Part shown: positions 9,470 to 18,369 of the stretch, in pieces
Layout: the number at the start of each line of letters is the position of its first letter
Position numbering within the stretch: position 1 is the first letter of the stretch
NCBI GenBank assembly: GCA_039707465.1
Contig: CM077647.1
Location: forward strand, 42,469,110 to 42,533,109
DNA length: 64,000 nucleotides
DNA from: Rhabdophis nuchalis
Lineage: Eukaryota; Chordata; Lepidosauria; Squamata; Natricidae
Direction: 5' to 3'
Made by a program: the position numbers and the translations under genes
The notes under the pieces: generated by a model
What the model was told of the DNA's origin: nothing
What the model saw: the letters and a program-made list of their open reading frames with translations, nothing else
The model's database searches: none

Positions 9470-10235
9470 AGAACTTTAAAGAAATAACTATTAGGATTTA
9501 CATTATGTTTCTGTGATTGCTAATATTTATCATAAAGACAGTAATTTTTAACAAAATTGTACTTGAAATGTCAACTTTCCTAGCTACCATTTTTCTTTAA
9601 ATTGTTATTAATGCTAATTCAATAAAATTAATGCTTTTCTATGTCAAGTAGCAATAAATATTTAAATAAAATTAGAGGGTATGTGTTTGATTAATGATGC
9701 ACATACAATGTCACTGCCCATAAAATTTGCGTGATATAATTGTGATGTGAAGCCCAGGGTAAATAAAAGAGGTCAGTTATTCCTTAGAGGCATAAAAGCT
9801 TATGTAGATTTCTCTGGATTAAGTACCAAAAACATCAAGGTTATAAAGCGAGAATCGAACTGGATTCATATATTGTCAGATGCACAAAGTAGTTTCTTTT
9901 ATTGCTCTTTGCCCCAGATAGGAATCTTGTCAGACTACAACACACTGTATAACTATCAGATAAATCCTGTAAAAGTTTTAGGAAGTATCTCTTCTGGGTC
10001 TTTTTCTGCCTACTAGGGACTCAAGACTGTCTCTTAGCTTTGGGAAAGAGCCCCTGCAACCAAATGCTAGAATCCTCAACACTTATTACACTAGACTATT
10101 GAATAAAACACAATTAAGTTCATATATTGAACTCAAACAAATCATATTGCATTGAATGCTATGAGCACTGTTTATTGATGTGGATTAGGATTAGGTTCCT
10201 GCAAGAACAAAATGGTTAACTTTATACCTATATCA
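9470..10235. other. AT-rich intergenic DNA
   Basis: No supported gene. The open frame at 9747-10016 shows no domain and no splice context that I can defend. Confidence 0.5.
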
Positions 10236-10369
10236 CATTCATGTCACTCTCACTGCATCACGTTGCCATCACGTGATGTTTTGTGATGGTTTTCCCCTTT
10301 GTGGAGCTGCGGTGGGCATGGCCTGCACATGACACATCTGTCCTGCAGGCCTCCAATTTGACACCCCTG
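10235..10369. mobile_element. hAT-like MITE 3' end (TTTGACACCCCTG)
   Basis: Ends in CAATTTGACACCCCTG, the terminal inverted repeat seen in the better preserved copy at 16307-16652. The left boundary is uncertain. Confidence 0.55.
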
Positions 10370-11112
10370 CTCTAGCAGATACCTGATGAATCATGGTGAC
10401 TGATCCTTACAAAATGGTAACAGTACTTTTAGTTGGATTATTGTAATGTTCTAAATACATGAATACAAAAATGCATTCATATATGGTCTTTAAACCTGGA
10501 TTCAGGTGTTTAATAATTTATTAATTCAGCCTTCCAACCACATAATGCACTACCTAAAGAATAGAGCTTCACCTATTGCTCTTTTTTCTCAATCCCAAAA
10601 TATAGCTGCAAAAAAGCAACAAATTGTTGGTTCTTTCCATTATTATCTAATCAACCTTCTCATTAATGCTAAAATTCAGCATTAAATTAAAAATTCAGTA
10701 TATATAATCTAAATTATCTTCCTAGATTATATAAAAACACAAGGCATTAGTCTGCTTTGTTTTGCCTGATATATTGCATTTCATAGATTGTAGCTAATCC
10801 TTTATATTTATTTTTGTGCTTCTTCACAATGTGGTTCCAGTTTAGAATATTGCTGGTACCATTCTAAATTCTAAATTCTAAATTTATTAAATTGATATAC
10901 CGCACCTTCTCCCTACTGGGATTCAGGGCGTGTACAGGCAGGTAAAAAATCGATAATATAAAACATAAAATACATTAAAAATACATTAAATAGTTGGCCT
11001 GTCCTAAAACCCCTACTAAAACCTCTGCTAAAACAAATTAAAAACTACGCAAGGCCGGCCGCACGAAATAAATAGGTCTTCAAAGCCCGACGGAAGAGGC
11101 ATAGGTCGGTGA

Positions 11113-11562
11113 TCATCCATAGGTCAGGGGGTAGGTCATTCCAGCTGCCACAGAGAAGGCTCTCCCCCTGGGGGTCACCAGCCAACATTGTTTAGCCGAT
11201 GGTACCCTGAGGAGGCCCTCTCTGTGGGAGCGAACTGGTCGGTGGGAGGTATTTGGTAGCAGGAGGCGGTCTTGAAGATAACCAGGTCCCTTGCCATAGA
11301 GTGCTTTAAAGGTGGTTACTAGTACCTTGAAGTGCACCCGGAAAGCCACAGGCAGCCAGTGCAGCTTGTGCAGGAGAGGTGTCATGTGGGAGCATCTAGA
11401 TGCTCCCAGAATCCCCCACGCGGCCACATTCTGAACTAACTGGAGCCCCCGGGTGCACCTCAAGGGGAGCCCCATGTAGAGAGTGTTGCAGTAGTCCAGA
11501 CGGGAGGTGATGAGGGCTTGAGTGACCATGCATAAAGGGTCACAATCCAGAAAGGTGCGCAA
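11113..11562 (-). pseudogene. L2 ORF2 C-terminal part, copy 2
   Basis: This 149-residue frame contains VTQALITSRLDYCNTLYMGLPL and LHWLPVAFRVHFKVLVTTFKAL, matching the C-terminal region of copy 1 (3688-4470). It is in a separate frame from the palm domain. Confidence 0.8.
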
Positions 11563-11795
11563 CTAGCGTATCAGGCGAACCTGATAAAAAGCCCCCCTGG
11601 CCATGGCTGTCATATGGTCTTCTAGAGACAGCTGAGAGTCCAGGAGGACACCCAAGTTGCAAGCCCTCTATGTAGGGGCCAATGAGTCGCCCCCAATAGC
11701 CAGAGATGGAACCAACTGGCTATATCGTGACGCCGGAAGCCACAGCCACTCGGTCTTGGACGGGTTGAGTCGGAGCCTGTTTCTCCCCATCCAGC

Positions 11796-12878
11796 TCACA
11801 CGGCCTCCAGATATTGGGACATCACTTCCACGGCATCGTTGGGGTGGTCCTGGGTAGAGATGTACGGCTGAGTATTGTCAGCGTACTGGTGGAACTCTAC
11901 CCCGAAACCACAAATGATCTCACCCGACAGCTTCATATAAATGTTGAAAAGGAGAGGTGAGAGGACCGACCCCTGTGGTACCCCACAAGTGAGGCACCTC
12001 AATGTCGACCTCTGCCCCCCTGCCAACACAAATTGCGACCGGTCGGAGAAGTAGGAGGAGAACCACTATAAAACGGTGCCCCCCATCCCCATCTCCTCCA
12101 GCCGGCGCAGCATGATACCATGATCGATGGTATCAAAAGCCGCTGAGAGATCTAACAGGACCAGGATAGAGGAACAACCCCTATCCCGAGCCCTCCAGAG
12201 ATCATCCACCAACGCGACCCATGCCATTTCTGTGCTGTACCCAGGCCGGAAGCCGGACTGGCGCGAGTCCAGATAGACAGTTTCCTCCACGTGCTGAGGG
12301 AGCTGCCGCGCCACCACACTCTCAACAACCTTCGCAAGAAATCGGAGATTGGAGACAGGATGGTAGTTGGCCAACACAGCTGGGTCCAGGGAGGGCTTCT
12401 TGAGGAGGGGCCTCACCACCGCCTCTTTCAAGGTGGCCGGCAAAAAACCCTCACTTAAAGAAGCGTTTACAATTCCCTGGAGCCAGCCTCGTGTAACCTC
12501 CCGGGAGGCCAGTACCAACCAGGAGGGACATGGATCCAATAAACATGTGGTGGCGTTCAGCCACCCCAGCATCTTGTCCATGTCCTCAGGAGTCACAGGA
12601 TCGAACTCTTCCCAGATAGCAGACTCAAGACCTGCCTCCGTCAGCCCATCTGAACTAGTCCAATCAGAGGCCAACCCATCCCGGATCTGATCGATTTTAT
12701 CATGCATATAACACCCAAATTCCTCCACACGACCCTGCAAGGGGGCATCCCACGCCCTCTGGTGAAGAAGGGAGTGGGTCACCCTAAACAGGGCAGCAGG
12801 CCGGTTATCTGCAGACATGATAAGAGTGGAGAAATAATTATGCTTCGCCACTCCTATCGCCACTAGGTAGGTCTTCAA
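11796..12878 (-). pseudogene. L2 reverse transcriptase, copy 2 (motif C mutated)
   Basis: The frame at 12878-12066 carries VVRPLLKKPSLDPAVLANYH, FRPGYSTEMAWVALVDD and LLDLSAAFDTIDHG (motif A Asp kept). The next frame (12029-11796) has [16 protein letters not shown] and FHQYADNTQP, where the second catalytic Asp of YADD is Asn. The break near 12060 is a stop (codon after GGTVL) or a frameshift. Confidence 0.82.
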
Positions 12879-13430
12879 GTGCGACCTTACCAGTGTCCGG
12901 TCAGACTCGGAATGGGTGGCCCTCAGGTCCGCCCCCCCTACAAAACCAGATCGTGAATGAGGGGGGCTTTATTAACAATGGACCTGGCATTACACAACAT
13001 CAGCCAAAGGCCCAGGCCCTGAGATCTTGAACCCCCTGGGTTGCAAGAGGAGCCATGAGGGCCGGAGCGTGTCACTGCTCGCAAACAGCGGGTGCGCCCT
13101 CCCTTTATATGATATGGCCCTCGGCTCCCGCCATACCTGCCCCTCCCACACACAGTCTTGATGGAATAGCCCTCTGTTGGGCAGACCCTCCCCCCTCCCC
13201 AATTCTAGACACTATGCCCTCCCCGTCGGGACCGCTAGCCGGCCTGGAGACATTCGCCGGTGGTTTTCCCCCTCACCCACCACCCTAATTTTGGTTTGAC
13301 CTTCCCCCTTCCTGGAGCCCCTTAAGACCTGGATTAAAAAATTAATTAAACCCCCCCTTAATTTCCGCTTTGACCAATTGAAATCCATCCAATTTCAACA
13401 TCTTAACAAATCAAAATCCAGGTGCGCTTT

Positions 13431-13579
13431 AAGAATACAAATAAGTATGTCAACAACTTTTGAAATATTTGATAATTCAGCATCTTTTCTTGACCTGGGT
13501 GGCTCCCAGCTTCTTGGAAAAATTAATTGGATTTACATTAGTTTTATTTACTTTCTACTGTTCATTCTAAAGCAGGAGT
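13431..13579. repeat. Left copy of 149-bp direct repeat flanking an L1
   Basis: These 149 bases match 16165-16313 with one difference (A at 13550, G at 16284). The last seven bases (CAGGAGT, 13573-13579) are the first bases of the hAT MITE that is complete only on the right side (16307 onward). The L1 therefore went into that MITE's terminal repeat, and the duplication is best read as an extraordinarily long target-site duplication. Confidence 0.9.
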
Positions 13580-13600
13580 TGGATCTAAAATAGATCCAAC
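13578..13600. repeat. 10-bp perfect inverted repeat at the L1 5' junction
   Basis: GTTGGATCTA (13578-13587) and TAGATCCAAC (13591-13600) flank an AAA spacer exactly where the target duplication ends and the truncated L1 begins. It may be filler copied from the L1 end during completion of the insertion. Confidence 0.85.
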
Positions 13601-16164
13601 ATATAAAGATTTGATGGAAAAAGATATAACACAGGAGGAGATCAACCAAATAATACAAGAGTTAAAACTAGGGAAGACCCCAGGAGAAGATGGATTACCT
13701 GCTGAATTCTATAAAGAATTTAAAGAACTAATAACACCAAGACTGCAAAAACTATTTAATGGAATTTTACATGGTGGAGAAGTCCCGATGTCATGGAATA
13801 AGACAGTAATATCTATAATTCCTAAACCTGATAAAGATCTTGAGAGGATCGAGTCCTACCGACCCATTTCTTTAATCAACCAGGATGCAAAAATATTTAC
13901 AGCTATTATAAGTAATAGATTAAATAGCTTTATAGATAAATATATAAGTTATAATCAAGTAGGTTTTGTTAAAGGTAGATATATGAGTGATATAATTAGA
14001 AGAGTATTGAACATTATAGATGTAGCTGAAAATAATGGTGATGAAATAGGTATAATATCGTTAGATATTTTTAAAGCCTTTGATTCTGTACAATGGGATA
14101 CTATTAAGGTAATTATTGAGGCATTAGGCTTTGGTAATAAATTTATACATGTTATTTCAAAATTGTATCAAAAAAGTAGTGCAAAGGTAAAGGTGAATGG
14201 AACAATGACGGGAGAGATTAAATTGGAAGCAGGTACGAGACAGGGATGTCCCTTGTCCCCAACATTATTCTTGTTAGTTATGGAGGTTTTGATTAAATTG
14301 ATAGAAGAAGATGAAGGATTGGAAGGGTACAAGGGATATAAGATAAATTTGTATGCGGATGATACCTTGATTATTTTGAAAGATATAGAGAAAGATTTAA
14401 AGAGGATAAATAAACATTTGATAGAATTTGAAGAAATGACAGGTTTAAAGGTAAATTGGTCAAAATCTGAACTACTAATGAATAAAGATGGTAAGGAGTG
14501 GGAAAATATGCAAGAACAATTTGGGATAAGAGTTAAGAATACATTGAAATATTTGGGGATAACACTTTCACTTAAAGTTAGAGAATTGAAAAAAATTAAT
14601 TATGAGGTGATGTTGAAGGAAGTAGAGAGAAAGATAGATAAGTATAAAGAGATAAAGCTGTCTTGGTTTGGTAGAATTGCAATGTGTAAAATGATGTTGT
14701 TACCAAAGTTCAATTTTTTGTTTGAGATGCTACCACTAAATTTGATAGAGAAAGATATAGAAGAATATCAGAAGAAATTGGATAAATTCTGTAATGGTGG
14801 GAAAAAACCAAGAATAATGAAGAAAATGTGGTATCAAAATCAAAAAGAGGGTGGATTGGGAATTCCCAATCTACTTAATTATTATCGGGCGTATAATATT
14901 CGAACCGTGATAAAAATACTCAAAGGTGGAGATGGTCATTGGGGTGATCTGGAGCTAAAAGATATTAAGAGATTTGGGTCTATATGGTTTCTAGATAGAG
15001 CAAAAACAAAGGCAATTAATAGTTATTGGTTAAAGGGGCTGAGTAAAATTTGGAATAAATTTGTTAAAAAATTGATCCCGGATATAGCTTTCTTGGGGAA
15101 GACAACTGAAAGTTGGCCGATTAAAACTAATATAAGTCGGGATAAAGTAATTGAGGATGAAAATATAGGAAATATAGTAAATTGGTTAAGAGCTCTAGGA
15201 ATTGAGAGTAGAAAAAAAAAAGTAATTCAAAGATTGGAGTTGAATTGGTTCGAAAAAATACAGGTAGAAAAATGGACTATGAAAGTAAAGGGAATATGTA
15301 AAATAGATAGAAGTAAAACTAAATTTGAAAGTTTAGTATCTCAAATTATTAAGGATGAAATTGGGTTAAAAGGACTCGTTAGTAAGATATATAAGATTAT
15401 AAATTTTGATGGAAATCCACAAATGGTAATGAAAAGGAATTGGGAGGAAGACCTTAAGATTAAAATATTGGATTTGGATTGGAATGAGAACTGGAAGAGT
15501 CGAATCATGAGGACTTTGTCTATAAGGATTAAAGAGCATAATTTCAAGGTTGTTTGGAAATGGTATTGGGCCCCATTAAGATTATCATTGATAGATAAAA
15601 AAATGAGCGATAAATGTTGGAGATGTAATATGGAAGTGGGAACTTATGAACATATGTGGTATAAATGTGTGAAAATTAAAAAGTTTTGGCAGCAATTAGA
15701 AAAAACGATGGGTGAAATGATGAAAAGAATAATAATATTGAGATCAGAAAATATATTGTTATTGATAATTAATGAACCTGAGTTAACAAAACATGAGAAA
15801 GAATTGATCAGAATTATGATTATAATGGGTAGGATTGTAATAGCAAGATATTGGAAAATAGAGGTAAATATTAAAATAGAAGAATGGTTCTGTGAAATGT
15901 GGAAATTAGCCTTAAATGATAAAATGATGTGTGATATTAAATTCAGAGAGGGGGTTTATAAAAAAGATATCTTTTGGAAGACTTGGAAGCCATTTGTGGA
16001 CTATGCACTTGGAACTTTGGATGCCTTGACGCCTGTACCTAGAGAACGTGGATTTTGGAGATCTTAAAGATAACAGAAGACACTTGAAACCAACTCTTCC
16101 TTTTGTCTTGTATAGCACTGGGTGAAATATTGTAAAATATTATAAAAACTTCAATAAAAAAAAA
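13580..16164 (+). mobile_element. Young 5'-truncated L1 LINE
   Basis: A plus-strand L1 3' part of about 2.58 kb: ORF2 from inside the linker before the RT to its natural stop, a short 3'UTR of about 90 bp, AATAAA at 16153-16158 and an A tail. ORF1 and the endonuclease are missing, as expected for incomplete reverse transcription. The 818-codon frame has no stop, and its flanking 149-bp repeats differ at one site, so the insertion is recent. Confidence 0.92.
13611..16067 (+). CDS. L1 ORF2 protein, truncated (reverse transcriptase and C-terminal domain)
   Basis: An 818-residue open frame of an L1 ORF2p lacking the N-terminal endonuclease. RT blocks are all present: LGKTPGEDGLPAEFYK near residues 20-35, SYRPISLINQDAKIF, QVGFVKGR, motif A SLDIFKAFD with Asp at about 152, TRQGCPLSPTLF, and motif C YADD at about 248-251. 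The C-terminal region holds a C-X2-C-X7-H-X4-C zinc-knuckle-like motif starting at Cys 669, typical of L1. The frame opens upstream of the first ATG, so the stated start is only the first Met left after truncation. With no promoter or endonuclease it should be dead on arrival despite the intact RT. Confidence 0.9.
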   Translation: MMEKDITQEEINQIIQELKLGKTPGEDGLPAEFYKEFKELITPRLQKLFNGILHGGEVPMSWNKTVISIIPKPDKDLERIESYRPISLINQDAKIFTAIISNRLNSFIDKYISYNQVGFVKGRYMSDIIRRVLNIIDVAENNGDEIGIISLDIFKAFDSVQWDTIKVIIEALGFGNKFIHVISKLYQKSSAKVKVNGTMTGEIKLEAGTRQGCPLSPTLFLLVMEVLIKLIEEDEGLEGYKGYKINLYADDTLIILKDIEKDLKRINKHLIEFEEMTGLKVNWSKSELLMNKDGKEWENMQEQFGIRVKNTLKYLGITLSLKVRELKKINYEVMLKEVERKIDKYKEIKLSWFGRIAMCKMMLLPKFNFLFEMLPLNLIEKDIEEYQKKLDKFCNGGKKPRIMKKMWYQNQKEGGLGIPNLLNYYRAYNIRTVIKILKGGDGHWGDLELKDIKRFGSIWFLDRAKTKAINSYWLKGLSKIWNKFVKKLIPDIAFLGKTTESWPIKTNISRDKVIEDENIGNIVNWLRALGIESRKKKVIQRLELNWFEKIQVEKWTMKVKGICKIDRSKTKFESLVSQIIKDEIGLKGLVSKIYKIINFDGNPQMVMKRNWEEDLKIKILDLDWNENWKSRIMRTLSIRIKEHNFKVVWKWYWAPLRLSLIDKKMSDKCWRCNMEVGTYEHMWYKCVKIKKFWQQLEKTMGEMMKRIIILRSENILLLIINEPELTKHEKELIRIMIIMGRIVIARYWKIEVNIKIEEWFCEMWKLALNDKMMCDIKFREGVYKKDIFWKTWKPFVDYALGTLDALTPVPRERGFWRS

Positions 16165-16313
16165 AAGAATACAAATAAGTATGTCAACAACTTTTGAAAT
16201 ATTTGATAATTCAGCATCTTTTCTTGACCTGGGTGGCTCCCAGCTTCTTGGAAAAATTAATTGGATTTACATTAGTTTTATTTGCTTTCTACTGTTCATT
16301 CTAAAGCAGGAGT
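16165..16313. repeat. Right copy of the 149-bp direct repeat
   Basis: Partner of 13431-13579. It starts at the L1 A tail (two ambiguous A bases) and ends seven bases into the hAT MITE. Confidence 0.9.
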
Positions 16314-16652
16314 GTCAAACTTGATTTCATTGAGAGATGCATCAGGGTTATGTTTGCCCTCGGGATAGGGGAGGTATGGTGGGCGTGGGCATGGTGGGCA
16401 TGGCCAGCTCAACATCATGAAAATTGGGAATGCCTGTAGTGGCCCAAGTGCTCTGCCAGCAAAAATGGGACTTGGGAGAGTCAGTCTCTTGAGTTCTGTT
16501 TTTGCTGGCAGATGGTTGCAGGAAGCCATTGCAGCTGAAAACGGAGCTTGGGAAAGCTTTGTTTTAGCTGGCAGAAGCACCGCAGGACAGCCCTTCTCTA
16601 TTTCCAGAGCGGCCCCATGGGCCAGATCTAAGCCCTTAATTTGACACCCCTA
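16307..16652 (+). mobile_element. hAT-like MITE with CAGGRGTGTCAAA termini
   Basis: Starts CAGGAGTGTCAAACTTGA and ends AATTTGACACCCCTA, a terminal inverted repeat of hAT type. Flanking octamers TTCTAAAG (16299-16306) and TTCCAAAA (16653-16660) agree at 6 of 8 positions, fitting an aged 8-bp target duplication. Internal GCTGGCAGA..GCAGGA blocks are repeated, but there is no transposase. Confidence 0.75.
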
Positions 16653-16671
16653 TTCCAAAAGGTTTATTGAA

Positions 16672-16820
16672 GTCACTTTTGGCCAGTCATTCTCTCTCAG
16701 CCAAACCCACCTCACAGGGTTGTTATTGTGGGGAAAATAGAAGGAGGAAAGTGTGTTGCATTTGTTTGCTGCCTTGAGTTATTTGCAAAAATAATAAAGA
16801 CAGGATATTAATAAAAAGAA
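16672..16820 (+). mobile_element. SINE-type repeat (GGCCAGTCA...CCTCACAGGG family)
   Basis: Contains GGCCAGTCATTCTCTCTCAG, CCACCTCACAGGGTTGTT and a tail CTTGAGTTATTTGCAAAAAT. Related decayed pieces occur at 42275-42365 and 59165-59210. It is common in squamate DNA; I cannot name the family. Confidence 0.55.
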
Positions 16821-16829
16821 AGATGTCTG

Positions 16830-17580
16830 CAAACATAGTTTAATTAAATTCTGAAGCAATCACAATTAACAGAAAAGAGCCAAATAAATACATATTTACT
16901 TCCGACATCTACAATACATTGTTAGTCAATTAAAATTTTTCACATTTGATCACATTACATTATACCCGAGAGCATTCAAAAACCTCAGCAAGGGTTTGAG
17001 GCTTTGCCCAATATGATGAAAGTATTGCAAAGCAGACTGTGCCCCTTCTCTATAAGAAGAATACATGTACCAAAAGGGCAGAGGCTTGTATTCTATTGTT
17101 TCTTAATATCCCAAACTCAGTTTCGCATCAATCACGGTTAAAAACCATCTAAATAAAAATACATTGTAATAAATTCCAGAATAAAAAGGAAATGCTATTC
17201 ACAAATGCATTCTGGAAGGAGATAAAGGTAGAACTGACATATAATTAGGAACAGAAATTTAAAAGACACTAAGAAATCTAGAGAAATATAAACTCATCAG
17301 CTAAAAGATTTTCCTCAAATTGTCTTGCAGGGGCAGTTTTGTGGGATGATCACCTGGAGTGCTATGGAAAGAAGGGACACTGCATGTAAACTTTTAAAAT
17401 GCATTTGGCCATTTTCATTAGAAAAAACATGAATATTCTGTCGTAAAAATAAATTTTATTTATTTGTACACTAACTCCCAACATTTCTGGTCTCCCAAGT
17501 AAAATGCCACTCCACGCTAAAAGAAAACACAATAGGAAAAACAAAAAAAAATATTGATTTTACTGAGCAGTTTTCTTCCT
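16830..17580. other. AT-rich intergenic DNA
   Basis: No feature recognised. Confidence 0.5.
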
Positions 17581-17582
17581 AT

Positions 17583-17935
17583 AAAAGGTAAAGTTTCCCC
17601 TTGCACATGTGTGCTAGTCGTCCCCAACTCTAGGGGGCGGTGCTCATCTCTGTTTCAAAGCCAAAAAGCCAGCACTGTCTGAAAACATCTCCATGGTCAT
17701 GTGGCTGGCATGACTAAATGCCGAAAGTGCACGGAATACGATTACCTTCCCACCAAAGGTGGTTTCTATTGTTCTACTTGCATTTTTACATGCTTTCAAA
17801 CTGCTAGGTTGGCAGAAGCTGGGACAAGTAACATGAGCTCCCTCCATTATACAGTGCTAGGGATTCAAACTGCTGAACTGCAGACCTTTCTGATTGACAA
17901 GCTCAGCATTTTAGCCACTGAGCCACCTCTTTTCT
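17583..17935 (-). mobile_element. tRNA-derived SINE, nearly full length
   Basis: On the minus strand the element starts with a tRNA-like head: an A box in AGTGGCTAAAATGCTGAGC (near 17925) and a B box GTTTGAATCCC (near 17865). It ends at about 17583 with CTTTACCTTTTATA. The body contains the AGTCATGCCAGCCACATGACC block. It is a widespread squamate SINE; the exact family name cannot be given from sequence alone. Confidence 0.75.
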
Positions 17936-18225
17936 TCCCATAGGCCCTAGCAAATTGTGCATTTGTGTGATAGACTGAAAACTGATAAAATATTTCTGGA
18001 GTAGTTGGGATTGTATGGAGGTGCAGCAAGACACACATATAAAGGGAAACAAACCATCACTCTTTCTGGTTGATTCCACTTTCAAACCAGATAACAAAGT
18101 GGATACAGAGAAGCCCAAAAACTGGACTCTTTCACTGTTTAAGGAAGGAAGGAGTGGAGGTGTGCCTGTAGCAGCCTAAACCGTCTTAAAGGGGAAAGTA
18201 CAATAGATGTCAGATTGATCCCATC

Positions 18226-18369
18226 CACTAGGACAGGGGTCTTCAAACTTGGCAACTTTAAGATTTGTGGACTTCAACTACCAGAATTCTCCAGCCAGCA
18301 GACTTCAATTCTGGGAGTTGAAGTCCACAAGTCTTAAAGTTGCCAACTTTAAAGACCTATGCACTAGGA
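18226..18369. mobile_element. hAT-like palindromic MITE with CACTAGGA target duplications
   Basis: A 128-bp element (18234-18361) runs from CAGGGGTCTTCAAACTTGGC to its inverse TTTAAAGACCTATG, nearly palindromic over its full length. It is bounded by exact 8-bp repeats CACTAGGA at 18226-18233 and 18362-18369. The second octamer is shared with the amplified element that follows. Confidence 0.88.

Larger units (their letters stand above)
10850..13430 (-). mobile_element. Second L2-type LINE copy, endonuclease deleted
   Basis: A minus-strand L2 with a short (TTTAGAA)n-type 3' tail at 10860-10885, C-terminal frame (11562-11113), RT frames (12878-12066 and 12029-11796) and 5' region to about 13.43 kb. 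Relative to the copy at 3.5-7.1 kb it lacks roughly 900 bp: the frame runs from [16 protein letters not shown] directly into the linker just before the RT, so the endonuclease domain is gone. Motif C reads YADN, not YADD. It cannot be an active element. Confidence 0.85.
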
